A stretch of 6,920 nucleotides of DNA from Clostridia bacterium (GCA_017452335.1 JAFTMP010000115.1:1-6920); one strand, 5' to 3'. Numbered from the stretch's first letter, positions 1-6,389 are shown. Numbers and translations are program-made. The notes: generated by a model not told the origin, from the letters alone.

Positions 1-166
1 CGCCCATCAGTGCCGCCAGTGCCTTTTGCTGAACATCAAATTCGGTGGTGAGCTTGATGATGCGCTCATCCTGCTCATAGGCCTCTTTGCACGCCTGCGC
101 TCTCTTGCCGATCTCGTCTTCCTTAATTGCAAGACCCAGCAGTCTTGCCATTTCCATAACTTCCAT
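1..166 (-). CDS. YlbF/YmcA-family protein, N-terminal part (cut by window edge)
   Basis: Only the first 55 residues are present; the gene runs off the left edge. I set the start at the ATG at 166-164 because an AGAGGA ribosome binding site lies a few bases upstream; further ATG codons at residues 4 and 6 are possible. The visible protein begins MEVMEMARLLGLAIKEDE and continues as charged amphipathic helix, the pattern of the Com_YlbF family. In Bacillus subtilis the relatives YlbF, YmcA and YaaT form a complex that assists RNase Y in mRNA maturation, and ymcA sits just downstream of the miaB homologue ymcB. Here the gene starts 35 bases after the miaB stop on the same strand, so the same order is kept and co-transcription is likely. 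Family assignment rests on the N-terminal pattern plus this context; which paralogue it is cannot be told from the fragment. Confidence 0.72.
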   Translation of the reverse strand, partial: MEVMEMARLLGLAIKEDEIGKRAQACKEAYEQDERIIKLTTEFDVQQKALAALMG

Positions 167-201
167 TATATTTTCCTCTTTTCTGTGATTTTCTATAAAT
201 A

Positions 202-1611
202 TTATTGTGCCAGCTCTCCGAACAGCGCATACGTCTCACTTCTTGTAATGCGCACTGCCGCGTACTGTCCGATCAGCTCTTCCGGTCCTTCAAAATGAAC
301 CAGTCTGTTTTTCTCGGTTCGTCCTGTCAGCTTTTGATCGTCGGTCTTGCTGTAGCCTTCTACCAGTACCTGCAAAATCTCGCCGGTGTAGTCCTTATTT
401 TTGCGCGCAGAGATCTCCTGCTGGCAGGCGATCATACGGGCAAAGCGCTCGGAGGCAACGGCGGGGTCGATCTGGTCGGGATATTCTGCCGCGGGAGTAC
501 CCTTGCGCTTGGAATAAATAAACGAATAGATATTATCATATTCCACACGCTTGAGCATATCCAAGGTATCTTCAAAATCCTCGTCACTTTCACCGGGGAA
601 TGCCACGATGATATCGGTAGTGAGGGCTATATCGGGCATTTTTTGGCGCATGTAGTCCACCAGCTCTAAATACTTCTCTCTGGTGTATTTGCGGTTCATG
701 CGGGCAAGCACCCTGTTACTGCCCGACTGCAGGGGCAGATGAAAGGCTCTTGCGATCTTTTTATTGTCTGCCATCACATCAATGAGTTCTTTGGTGGCAT
801 CCTTGGGGTGGCTGGTCATAAAACGCACGGTGAAGTCCCCTTCGATCTGACAGATCCTTGCAAGAAGCTGTGCAAAGCTGATGGGCTCTTCTAAATCTTT
901 ACCATAGGAATTCACATTCTGCCCCAGCAGGGTGATCTCCTTATATCCTGCGTCGGCAAGCTCACGCACTTCCTTCAAAATGGCATCCACCTCTCTGCTT
1001 CTCTCTCTGCCGCGCACATAGGGCACCACGCAGTAGGAGCAGAAATTGTTACAGCCGTACATGATAGAAACCCATGCCTTGAAGGAATTCATGCGATAAA
1101 CGGGCAGACCTTCGGCAATGTTGCCGCTGTTATCATCCAAAAAGAACTGTCTCTTATCCTTTTTCAATTTGGTATATAAGATCTCTGGCATACGGTAAAG
1201 CATGGCAGTGCCAAAGAGGAAATCCACATAAGGATATTTATGCTTGATATCCTCCTTGCGGTGCTCCTGGGACACCATGCATCCGCAAATACCGATCAGC
1301 AGTCCCTTCTTTTTTTCCTTTAAATGCTTAAACTGACCGGTGATGGACAGGGCCTTGAGCTCTGCATGCTCTCTGACCGCGCAGGTATTGACAAGGATCA
1401 GATCGGCAAGCTGTTCATCCTCGGTAATAGTATAGCCCATTTCGCAAAGCATACCCGCCAAGCGCTCTGAATCCGCCTCGTTTTGCTGGCAGCCGTAAGT
1501 GCGCACCAAGGCATAGCGCTCCCCGCTTCCAAGCAGGTCCTTTACTTTGCGCATATATTCATGCTGCTTTTCAATTTCTTCAGCACTGATCAATACTTTC
1601 GAACGTTCCAT
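202..1611 (-). CDS. miaB: tRNA-2-methylthio-N6-dimethylallyladenosine synthase MiaB
   Basis: Radical SAM enzyme that adds a methylthio group to N6-isopentenyl-A37 of tRNAs reading codons that begin with U. With the start used here it has 469 residues, normal for the family. The N-terminal methylthiotransferase domain shows the three cluster cysteines in YGCQQNEAD (C41), NTCAVRE (C77) and GCMVSQE (C111). The radical SAM motif CNNFCSYC gives C187, C191 and C194. LPLQSGSNRVL follows, and a TRAM-like RNA-binding region closes the protein. The frame stays open to an ATG at 1665, but that codon overlaps the -10/-35 promoter at 1654-1682 and would lie upstream of the transcript, so it is rejected. 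Candidates inside the transcript are ATG 1638 (leader of about 9 bases) and ATG 1611 (MERSKVLIS); neither has a strong Shine-Dalgarno sequence, and 1611 is preferred for its usable leader. Function is near certain; the start is not. Confidence 0.95.
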   Translation of the reverse strand: MERSKVLISAEEIEKQHEYMRKVKDLLGSGERYALVRTYGCQQNEADSERLAGMLCEMGYTITEDEQLADLILVNTCAVREHAELKALSITGQFKHLKEKKKGLLIGICGCMVSQEHRKEDIKHKYPYVDFLFGTAMLYRMPEILYTKLKKDKRQFFLDDNSGNIAEGLPVYRMNSFKAWVSIMYGCNNFCSYCVVPYVRGRERSREVDAILKEVRELADAGYKEITLLGQNVNSYGKDLEEPISFAQLLARICQIEGDFTVRFMTSHPKDATKELIDVMADNKKIARAFHLPLQSGSNRVLARMNRKYTREKYLELVDYMRQKMPDIALTTDIIVAFPGESDEDFEDTLDMLKRVEYDNIYSFIYSKRKGTPAAEYPDQIDPAVASERFARMIACQQEISARKNKDYTGEILQVLVEGYSKTDDQKLTGRTEKNRLVHFEGPEELIGQYAAVRITRSETYALFGELAQ

Positions 1612-1653
1612 ATCTTTTTTGCTCTTTCTTTCATACATAATTCTACAACTTAC

Positions 1654-1682
1654 AGTATACCACATTTTCTTTTCTATTGCAA
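1654..1682 (-). promoter_or_regulatory. sigma-A-type promoter of miaB
   Basis: On the minus strand a -35 TTGCAA (1682-1677) is followed after exactly 17 bases by a -10 TATACT (1659-1654). Transcription should begin near 1647, just upstream of the miaB start codons. The site lies about 30 bases downstream of the terminator of the previous unit, which fits a fresh transcription start here. Both hexamers are close to consensus; no operator is obvious. Confidence 0.8.
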
Positions 1683-1713
1683 GAACTTTGCTTTTCTTTT
1701 TTTAGCAAAAGGT

Positions 1714-1759
1714 AAAAAAGAACTTTCACAGAGCGCAAAAAATGCCCTGTGAAAGTTCT
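1714..1759 (-). terminator. rho-independent terminator of the yajC unit
   Basis: A perfect 13-base inverted repeat, AGAACTTTCACAG (1719-1731) with CTGTGAAAGTTCT (1747-1759), encloses a 15-base loop. Read on the minus strand it runs straight into a T tract (1718-1714). It begins 23 bases past the stop codon of the 59-residue protein gene. There is no comparable T tract on the plus strand, so it works leftward only. Confidence 0.88.
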
Positions 1760-1782
1760 CCTATTTTAGCGCCTTCTCATGC

Positions 1783-1962
1783 TCAGCCCGTGAACTTGGA
1801 AAGATTGGTAAACATCTCTCCAACGGTATTTAAGGCGTTTGAAATAGTCTTTTTGGTGGTAGATTTCGGGGTCATCATGCTCTTTGCGGCAAAGCCTGCG
1901 GCAGTGCCCAGCATCATGCCTGCAACGATCCCTGCAGTAATGCCCATCTTGGAGGATTTCAT
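1783..1962 (-). CDS. small single-helix membrane protein, function unknown
   Basis: A 59-residue protein of no recognised function. Residues 6-27 form one hydrophobic segment rich in Gly, Ala and Met (GITAGIVAGMMLGTAAGFAA), short for a transmembrane helix but plausible. A basic Thr/Ser/Lys stretch (PKSTTKK) and an amphipathic C-terminal tail follow. The layout recalls small YtxH-like proteins, but I see no diagnostic motif and do not assign it. The start is ATG 1962; an in-frame TTG at 1968 is also possible, since the AAAGGA site lies 11 bases before the ATG but 5 before the TTG. The gene begins 149 bases after the preceding membrane protein gene, and the strong terminator at 1714-1759 follows directly. 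That terminator and the binding site argue that this small frame is real. Confidence 0.6.
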   Translation of the reverse strand: MKSSKMGITAGIVAGMMLGTAAGFAAKSMMTPKSTTKKTISNALNTVGEMFTNLSKFTG

Positions 1963-2111
1963 AATCAAAGACGTCCTTTCGGTTATTTCGAAGAAAAGAG
2001 TTGAAACGCTCTCCCCTTCAAAAACAGTTTAACCATGCTATTTTGACTTATCCCCGCATACTCCCTCAAAAATCCTGCCAAATACGCCTTGGTGCCGCCA
2101 AAAAATCTATT

Positions 2112-2549
2112 TTATCCCTTATAATGATGCCGTTTTTGATGTTCATAGCGCTTTTTGGCATGTTTTTTCATTTTACGCGCGTTTGTTCCCTGCCCTTTTA
2201 TAAGTAACAACCCCACTAAAAAACAAAGCGCAATCTGTCCGATAAGCATGGCTATCGAAAATATGGCGCCCTTTTCGCCGCCCCCTGCAAAAAGCGAGCA
2301 AAGTAAATGGAGTGCCGAGAGCATCAGTCCTGCAAAAAAAGGTTGCTCCAAGCCGGGATCGGATGTCATTTTCACCGAAAGAATGCCCGCAAGCACGGCA
2401 GAAAGCAGGGAGATAATCGTGGGCACCGTGCGCACGGCACCTTCGGGATCATCCGATTTTAAAAGCATCGCGCTTGTTAAAAGCAAAAGCAGAAGCGCCG
2501 TCACCCAAGCTATCACAGCCGGGAGCACGGCGCCTTTTAAAAATTTCAT
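2112..2549 (-). CDS. four-helix membrane protein, TIGR04086-like
   Basis: A 145-residue integral membrane protein with four predicted helices at about residues 8-30, 43-60, 70-88 and 96-117, followed by a strongly basic, His-rich tail (residues 119-145, ending KRYEHQKRHHYKG). Size, helix spacing and position directly after yajC match the clostridial family TIGR04086, whose function is not known; that name comes from memory of the family and would need a profile search. The frame opens at a TTG at 2567, but that codon overlaps the AAAGGCGG ribosome binding site that serves ATG 2549, so the ATG is chosen. The gene starts 76 bases after the yajC stop with no clear promoter between, so it is probably transcribed from the yajC promoter. 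The positively charged tail would be cytoplasmic by the positive-inside rule. Confidence 0.75.
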   Translation of the reverse strand: MKFLKGAVLPAVIAWVTALLLLLLTSAMLLKSDDPEGAVRTVPTIISLLSAVLAGILSVKMTSDPGLEQPFFAGLMLSALHLLCSLFAGGGEKGAIFSIAMLIGQIALCFLVGLLLIKGQGTNARKMKKHAKKRYEHQKRHHYKG

Positions 2550-2625
2550 GTTTGCACCGCCTTTCAATGTTCAACCATCAAGTGTTTGATACATCTTATG
2601 CGGAAAAAACAAAGGTTATACCACC

Positions 2626-2916
2626 TTACTGTGCGTCCTCTGCCTTTACGTCAACAGAGCGGATCGCCGATTTGAGAATACGGATCTTGGTGCCGTCCTT
2701 GCTGGTTTCGATCACGCAAGTTTCGTCCTTGATGCGTACCACTCTTCCGATGATTCCGCCAATGGTGGTGATCTCATCACCCACTGCCAGATTGTTCATC
2801 ATTTCAGCCGCCTGCTTTTCCTGCTTTTTCTGAGGACGGTACATGAAGAAGTAGAATACTACCACTACACCTACCAGCATCACCAGTGTCATAATTAAAT
2901 CCATACCGCTGCCCAT
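2626..2916 (-). CDS. yajC: Sec translocase accessory subunit YajC
   Basis: A 96-residue YajC protein, the usual length. It is the small single-helix partner of SecDF that associates with SecYEG during protein export; in Firmicutes its exact contribution is less clear. One transmembrane helix spans about residues 5-26, followed at once by the family signature YRPQKKQEKQ and the conserved cytosolic domain with NNLAVGDEITTIGGIIGRV and an IEtsKdGtKIrilksAI stretch. The ATG at 2916 has a strong GGAGGT site about eight bases upstream. A near-perfect promoter lies just before it, so it leads its own unit with the two membrane protein genes downstream. In many bacteria yajC follows tgt and precedes secD; neither neighbour is here, which is common in clostridia. 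Confidence 0.95.
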   Translation of the reverse strand: MGSGMDLIMTLVMLVGVVVVFYFFMYRPQKKQEKQAAEMMNNLAVGDEITTIGGIIGRVVRIKDETCVIETSKDGTKIRILKSAIRSVDVKAEDAQ

Positions 2917-2950
2917 TTTCTATACCTCCAATGGTTTATTTCGTGTTTTG

Positions 2951-2965
2951 GGGCATTTTTTGCCC
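2951..2965 (-). promoter_or_regulatory. hairpin near the 5' end of the yajC transcript
   Basis: GGGCA (2951-2955) and TGCCC (2961-2965) can pair across a five-base loop. The expected transcription start is near 2968, so the hairpin would sit at the extreme 5' end of the mRNA, well before the ribosome binding site. There is no T tract after it on either strand, so it is not a terminator. Shielding of the 5' end from RNase attack is a plausible role but is inferred. Confidence 0.5.
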
Positions 2966-2974
2966 ATCCTTGCT

Positions 2975-3003
2975 ATTATACAGGAATATTTTGTATTTTG
3001 CAA
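2975..3003 (-). promoter_or_regulatory. sigma-A-type promoter of the yajC unit
   Basis: On the minus strand -35 TTGCAA (3003-2998) and -10 TATAAT (2980-2975) are separated by exactly 17 bases. The -10 is a perfect consensus. The -35 begins only a few bases after the ktrA stop codon. No terminator separates the two units, so some transcription from the ktr genes may also read through. Confidence 0.88.
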
Positions 3004-3010
3004 GGGGTAT

Positions 3011-3667
3011 TTATGAATTCTTGGTAATTAAACGGTCAATTTTTTTATTCTCACCGATAATCGTTACCGAATGCCCTGCCTTCAGTGCTTCCTTGGGGTT
3101 GGGAGAAATGTTCATTTGATCCTTCTCATCGGTGATGGCGATCACGTTTACCCCATAAGTGGCACGCACAGACAGCTCAATGAGGTTTTTACCCACCCAA
3201 TCTGCGGGCATGGGCAGCTCTACAATAGAATACTCATTGGAAAACTGAAGTCTTTCCAAAATGTTGCTCGACTCCAGCATGCTTGCAAGCTTTTCGCCCA
3301 TTTCCTGCTCGGGGAACACGATCTTGTCTGCCCCCACCTTTTCAAGCACCCGCCGTTCAAGATCCGAATTGGCTCTTGCCACCACATAAGGGGCGCCCAT
3401 ATCCTTTAAAAGCATGGTGATGAGCAACGTTTTGTTAATATCCCCCGACATGGCAATAATCACACAGTCATATTCTGCCGCGCCCGAGGAGCGCAGAAGC
3501 TGCTCTCCCGTGGGATCGCCGATCACGGCGTTGGTCGCGTAATCCGCCAGCGGCGTGACCGCATCCTCCATTTCGTCAATCACCATTACCTGGTGTCCCT
3601 TGCGGATCAGCGATACCGCAAGAGTTTGTCCGAAACGTCCCAAACCTATAATACAAAAGCTTTTCAT
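3011..3667 (-). CDS. ktrA: K+ uptake regulatory subunit, RCK/TrkA type (KtrA)
   Basis: A 218-residue cytosolic RCK protein that forms the gating ring under the KtrB pore. The N-terminal Rossmann domain shows GLGRFG (residues 8-13) and an acidic residue at the end of the second strand (VID, D31), as expected for nucleotide binding (ATP/ADP in KtrA). A TrkA-C domain occupies about residues 145-218 (ELPMPADWVGKNLIEL through VTIIGENKKIDRL); in Firmicute relatives this domain binds cyclic di-AMP, which shuts the transporter. Length matches Bacillus KtrA (about 220). The start is ATG 3667, nine bases after an AAGGA site; an upstream in-frame ATG at 3688 lacks a site and would overlap this one. It follows ktrB by 33 bases, with a 4-bp GCGC hairpin (3689-3700) in the gap. 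Subunit gene order (channel then regulator) and strand support one operon. Confidence 0.93.
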   Translation of the reverse strand: MKSFCIIGLGRFGQTLAVSLIRKGHQVMVIDEMEDAVTPLADYATNAVIGDPTGEQLLRSSGAAEYDCVIIAMSGDINKTLLITMLLKDMGAPYVVARANSDLERRVLEKVGADKIVFPEQEMGEKLASMLESSNILERLQFSNEYSIVELPMPADWVGKNLIELSVRATYGVNVIAITDEKDQMNISPNPKEALKAGHSVTIIGENKKIDRLITKNS

Positions 3668-3700
3668 TCTTTTAAATCCTTTCTTCATGCGCGACAGCGC

Positions 3701-5080
3701 TTATCCTATGTAAAAATTGGTTTCGGGATAACGGATTCCATTATCGGCTAACCCGTTTTTACCTGCAAGCGAGGTGGTGATGGTCAGCACGCCCACTCTG
3801 CCAAAGTACATGAGCACCATCAAGATGATCTTTGTTGCCACCGACAGCGAAGGCGTTAATCCCGCGCTGAGTCCCACCGTTGCAAACGCTGAGGTCACCT
3901 CATAAAGCAGATCTACAACAGGGCGATTTTCAATCAAGGACACGATTCCCGTGCAGGCAAAGACGATAAACACGCCAATGAAAAAGAGCGCCATGGCTCT
4001 CTGCACCGCCTGCCAGCTCACCGTGCGTTTGCCCAGCACCAGTGTTCTTTTTCCCACAGCACCTGCAAAGACCGCATAGAGAATGATCCCCATGGTCCCC
4101 ACCTTGATGCCGCCTGCCGTGGAGCCCGAGCCGCCGCCGATGAACATATAAACGCAGGAGATGAGCTTGGTGCTGTCGCTCATCACCGCATTATTGAAGG
4201 AATAAAAGCCTGCGGTACGGATGGTGACCGAGTGAAAGAAGGCATTATAGACTCTTGCAAACCAATTCATTGTTCCAAGGGTTTGCGCATTATTCCACTC
4301 AAAAACCAGCGTGAGCAACGCCCCGGAGAGGATCAAAAAGCCTGTAATTGCCAACACAAAGGTGGAATAGACCGAAAGCTTTCTCTTTTTTCCCGTGAAC
4401 TGATCGCACAGATCATCCCAAATTACAAAGCCGATACCGCCCACAATCACCAGCAGCATGAGCACTGTTAAAATGAAATAATCTTCATGAAGCCCCGTAA
4501 TAGAGCCCTCTTCAAAATAAAATAAGTCAAATCCTGCATTACAAAACGCCGAAACCGAATGAAACACGCTAAACCACAGCGCCTTTCCGATGTTTTCGGT
4601 ATAAGCCCACATACGACAAAGAAGCAACAGCGCCCCCAGCCCTTCCACGGCAAGGGTTCGAAGCACGATGCGCGTGACCAGTCCCTTCACGTTTTCGTTG
4701 GAAGAAAGCCCATACGCCTGTGCCGCAATAAGCTGTTCCTTGGGGGTGATCTTTCTGCGGATGATCCTTGAAAGAAGCACCGCCATGGTCATAAACCCGA
4801 GACCTCCGAGCTGAATAAGGATCAGCATGACCGCCTGCCCAAAGACGGTATATGCTTGAGAGGGCACCACGGTGGAAAGCCCCGTAACGCACACACAGCT
4901 CACCGAAGTGAAGAGGCAGTCTAAATAATACTTTGGATGAAAACTCGGAAAATTGTTGGAAAAAGGCAGGAAGAGCAGGATGCTCCCGATAAAAATGATA
5001 ATGAGAAAACCAAACAGTAACACGCGCTCGGCAGACACTGCCTTTTTCTTTTGAAGGGTATCAAAATTGATATATTTCAA
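3701..5080 (-). CDS. ktrB: K+ uptake channel subunit, TrkH/KtrB type
   Basis: A 459-residue membrane protein of the Trk/Ktr/HKT superfamily. The four pore loops each carry the selectivity-filter glycine: VTGLS (G67), NAGFD (G183), TAGFY (G291) and TVGLS (G403). The intramembrane gating loop GGGSGSTAGGIK lies at residues 315-326, and the conserved arginine in YFGRVG is R428. The length fits KtrB (about 445-460) better than proteobacterial TrkH, and pairing with the small regulator gene downstream supports KtrB, usually a Na+-dependent K+ importer. The start is TTG at 5080: a TAA lies in frame two codons upstream, the next in-frame ATG is only at residue 85, inside the membrane domain, and an AGAAGG site sits eight bases before the TTG. 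It starts 21 bases after the aroK stop, so the genes are probably co-transcribed. Confidence 0.95.
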   Translation of the reverse strand: MKYINFDTLQKKKAVSAERVLLFGFLIIIFIGSILLFLPFSNNFPSFHPKYYLDCLFTSVSCVCVTGLSTVVPSQAYTVFGQAVMLILIQLGGLGFMTMAVLLSRIIRRKITPKEQLIAAQAYGLSSNENVKGLVTRIVLRTLAVEGLGALLLLCRMWAYTENIGKALWFSVFHSVSAFCNAGFDLFYFEEGSITGLHEDYFILTVLMLLVIVGGIGFVIWDDLCDQFTGKKRKLSVYSTFVLAITGFLILSGALLTLVFEWNNAQTLGTMNWFARVYNAFFHSVTIRTAGFYSFNNAVMSDSTKLISCVYMFIGGGSGSTAGGIKVGTMGIILYAVFAGAVGKRTLVLGKRTVSWQAVQRAMALFFIGVFIVFACTGIVSLIENRPVVDLLYEVTSAFATVGLSAGLTPSLSVATKIILMVLMYFGRVGVLTITTSLAGKNGLADNGIRYPETNFYIG

Positions 5081-5088
5081 GCTTTACA

Positions 5089-5094
5089 CCTTCT
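5089..5094 (-). promoter_or_regulatory. ribosome binding site that fixes the ktrB TTG start
   Basis: AGAAGG (extended to AGAAGGTG) stands eight bases before TTG 5080 on the minus strand. Because TAA at 5086-5084 blocks any earlier in-frame start, this site decides the start of ktrB. Confidence 0.75.
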
Positions 5095-5101
5095 TTGCCC
5101 G

Positions 5102-5629
5102 TTACTTGATATATCCAAACATCTGCGCAAGATCCTTGGCACAGCTCTGGGAATCGGTATTGGCGATCACCGTTTTTGCCACCCCCGCGTAAAGCGCTCT
5201 GCGCTTAGCATAGAGCCTTCTGTAGTTTTCGGGGTCCCCATTGATGGGCGGGCGCTTTAAAACGCCCTGGTGCGCCAAAACAGCCGAGGGGGAGCGGATG
5301 ATCCAGATCACCTGCTCCTTTTTTAACGCCTTGCGGTTCTCCTCCCGCAAGATCACCCCGCCGCCACAGGAAATGACGGTGTTTTCCCGCTTAAGCGCCT
5401 TCAAGAGATAGCCGTGCTCCAATTGACGGAAGTATTCTTCTCCCGATTCATCAAAAATTTCGCGGGGCGTTTTACCTTCCCCTTCAATGAGCATTTCGTC
5501 AAGATCCAAAAATTCAAAGCCCGAAAGCCGTGCCAGCTCCTTGCCGACCGTGCTTTTACCACAGCCGGTCATACCAATGAGAATCGGCCTTGAAGTCCAA
5601 TTTGTATTCCTTGTGTCCGTATTTTTCAA
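5102..5629 (-). CDS. aroK: shikimate kinase
   Basis: A 175-residue P-loop kinase that phosphorylates shikimate at the 3-hydroxyl with ATP, a late step toward chorismate and aromatic amino acids; cytosolic. Walker A is GMTGCGKST (residues 19-27). The shikimate-binding residues are seen in LDLDEM (D42, D44), FRQLE (R68) and CGGG (89-91). The lid arginine is in KRPPI (R126), and a further conserved arginine is in RRALYAGVA. Length is normal for the family, but the first 14 residues form an unusual polar extension (MKNTDTRNTNWTSR). The start is TTG at 5629: an in-frame TAG lies five codons upstream, and no ATG, GTG or TTG occurs between this codon and the P-loop. A full AGGAGG site stands six bases before it. 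The gene therefore overlaps the acetyltransferase gene upstream by 74 bases. Whether it is aroK or aroL is only nomenclature here. Confidence 0.94.
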   Translation of the reverse strand: MKNTDTRNTNWTSRPILIGMTGCGKSTVGKELARLSGFEFLDLDEMLIEGEGKTPREIFDESGEEYFRQLEHGYLLKALKRENTVISCGGGVILREENRKALKKEQVIWIIRSPSAVLAHQGVLKRPPINGDPENYRRLYAKRRALYAGVAKTVIANTDSQSCAKDLAQMFGYIK

Positions 5630-6191
5630 AATATTCCTCCTCTAAGATGGCACAGCATCCGATATCCTTAAACTCATTTTTCACATACATGGCATTGCGC
5701 GCAATGCCCTCAAAGCGCATGCCCACCTTTTCCATCACGGCACGGCTTGCTTCATTGCCCACCATATAACGCGCTTGTATACGGTGCAAACCCAAATAAT
5801 TAAAGCCAAAGGACAGCAGCTCCTCTGCCACCTCACTGCCAAAGCCTTTGCCCCAGTACTCACTGTTGAGCACATAGCCGATCTCGCCCATTTGGTGCTT
5901 ATCATCCACAACGGTATATCCGCCCGTGCCGATCATCTTGCCGTTTTCCTTTAACACCACAGCCCAATCAAAAAACGCACCTTGGCGGTATTGGTTTTTT
6001 ATAAACGCCAAATATCTGCGGGTATATTCGATATTCTCGTGGGGGGACCACAGCAGGTAGCGCGTCACTTCTTCCTTTGACGAATACTCAAACATGTCTT
6101 CCGCGTCGGTATACCGCATAATGCGAAAATAAAGCCGCCGCGTTTGCAGCATTGGCGGGTTTTTAAAGACTTTTTTGTAATCTTCAATCAT
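5556..6191 (-). CDS. GNAT-family N-acetyltransferase, RimJ/RimL-like
   Basis: A 211-residue acetyltransferase of the RimJ/RimL-like (Acetyltransf_3) branch, which transfers acetyl from acetyl-CoA to an amine on a protein, peptide or small molecule; the substrate cannot be read from the sequence. Conserved parts are the N-terminal LQTRRLYFRIMRYTDAEDMF (residues 15-34), the acetyl-CoA site EIGYVLNSEYWGKGFGSE (103-120) and NEASRAVMEKVGMRFEG (146-162). The start is ATG 6191, seven bases after a GGAGG site and about 30 bases from the predicted transcription start. The frame stays open to 6362, but that would include the promoter. The tail after EEEYFEKYG (about residues 193-211) goes beyond what I expect of the fold and is encoded wholly inside aroK, in another frame. 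It leads the block aroK-ktrB-ktrA. Confidence 0.88.
   Translation of the reverse strand: MIEDYKKVFKNPPMLQTRRLYFRIMRYTDAEDMFEYSSKEEVTRYLLWSPHENIEYTRRYLAFIKNQYRQGAFFDWAVVLKENGKMIGTGGYTVVDDKHQMGEIGYVLNSEYWGKGFGSEVAEELLSFGFNYLGLHRIQARYMVGNEASRAVMEKVGMRFEGIARNAMYVKNEFKDIGCCAILEEEYFEKYGHKEYKLDFKADSHWYDRLW
5636..5641 (-). promoter_or_regulatory. ribosome binding site for aroK inside the acetyltransferase gene
   Basis: A complete AGGAGG, six bases before TTG 5629, lies within the acetyltransferase coding sequence (codons for LEEEYF). It is what makes the TTG start of aroK convincing and suggests translation of the two genes is coupled or at least independent of the upstream stop. Confidence 0.85.
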
Positions 6192-6228
6192 CGAAAAACC
6201 TCCGCATAAAAAACCATCTATGCTGTTT

Positions 6229-6257
6229 ATTTTATCACAGATACCCCCTGCGGTCAA
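6229..6257 (-). promoter_or_regulatory. sigma-A-type promoter of the acetyltransferase-aroK-ktrBA block
   Basis: Minus strand: -35 TTGACC (6257-6252), a 17-base spacer and -10 TAAAAT (6234-6229), with TG one base before the -10 (extended -10). Expected start near 6222, giving a leader of about 30 bases to ATG 6191. In that leader GCATA and TATGC could form a weak five-pair hairpin next to the ribosome binding site. Confidence 0.85.
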
Positions 6258-6389
6258 GTGGATTTTCGTATTTTTTGCATTACATGAAATCCGGCCAAAT
6301 CCTATTTTTATAATGAATGGTGACCATGTGATACTGTAATTTAAAACGCATTTTAAAATCAACTGATTTCCATTTTCGTCCTAATTCCC
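6258..6389. other. divergent intergenic core with two short inverted repeats
   Basis: This stretch separates the two -35 elements of the back-to-back promoters and is AT-rich with no credible gene. It holds ATGGT-G-ACCAT (6317-6327), a perfect five-base-arm dyad, and TTAAAA-CGCA-TTTTAA (6341-6356), which overlaps the palindrome ATTTTAAAAT (6350-6359). Either could be an operator serving one or both promoters, but dyads this short also arise by chance. A TATAAT at 6309-6314 on the plus strand has no -35 at a workable distance. Confidence 0.3.

Noticed and set aside
205..669. Plus-strand open frame of 154 codons opposite miaB
   Set aside because: It is antisense to conserved MiaB sequence, has no ribosome binding site and its product resembles no family; a shadow of the real gene.
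1612..1665. Longer miaB reading from ATG 1665
   Set aside because: The codon overlaps the -10/-35 region of the miaB promoter and is upstream of the expected transcription start; it also lacks a ribosome binding site.
2155..2589. Plus-strand open frame of 144 codons opposite the four-helix membrane protein
   Set aside because: Antisense to a gene with coherent helices and a good start; no binding site and no recognisable protein pattern.
4569..4892. Minus-strand open frame of 107 codons within ktrB
   Set aside because: Out-of-frame reading of the ktrB coding region, where the pore-loop motifs prove the other frame.
6192..6362. N-terminal extension of the acetyltransferase by 57 residues
   Set aside because: The extension would be encoded by the promoter and leader, and a GGAGG site with ATG 6191 fits the family N-terminus.
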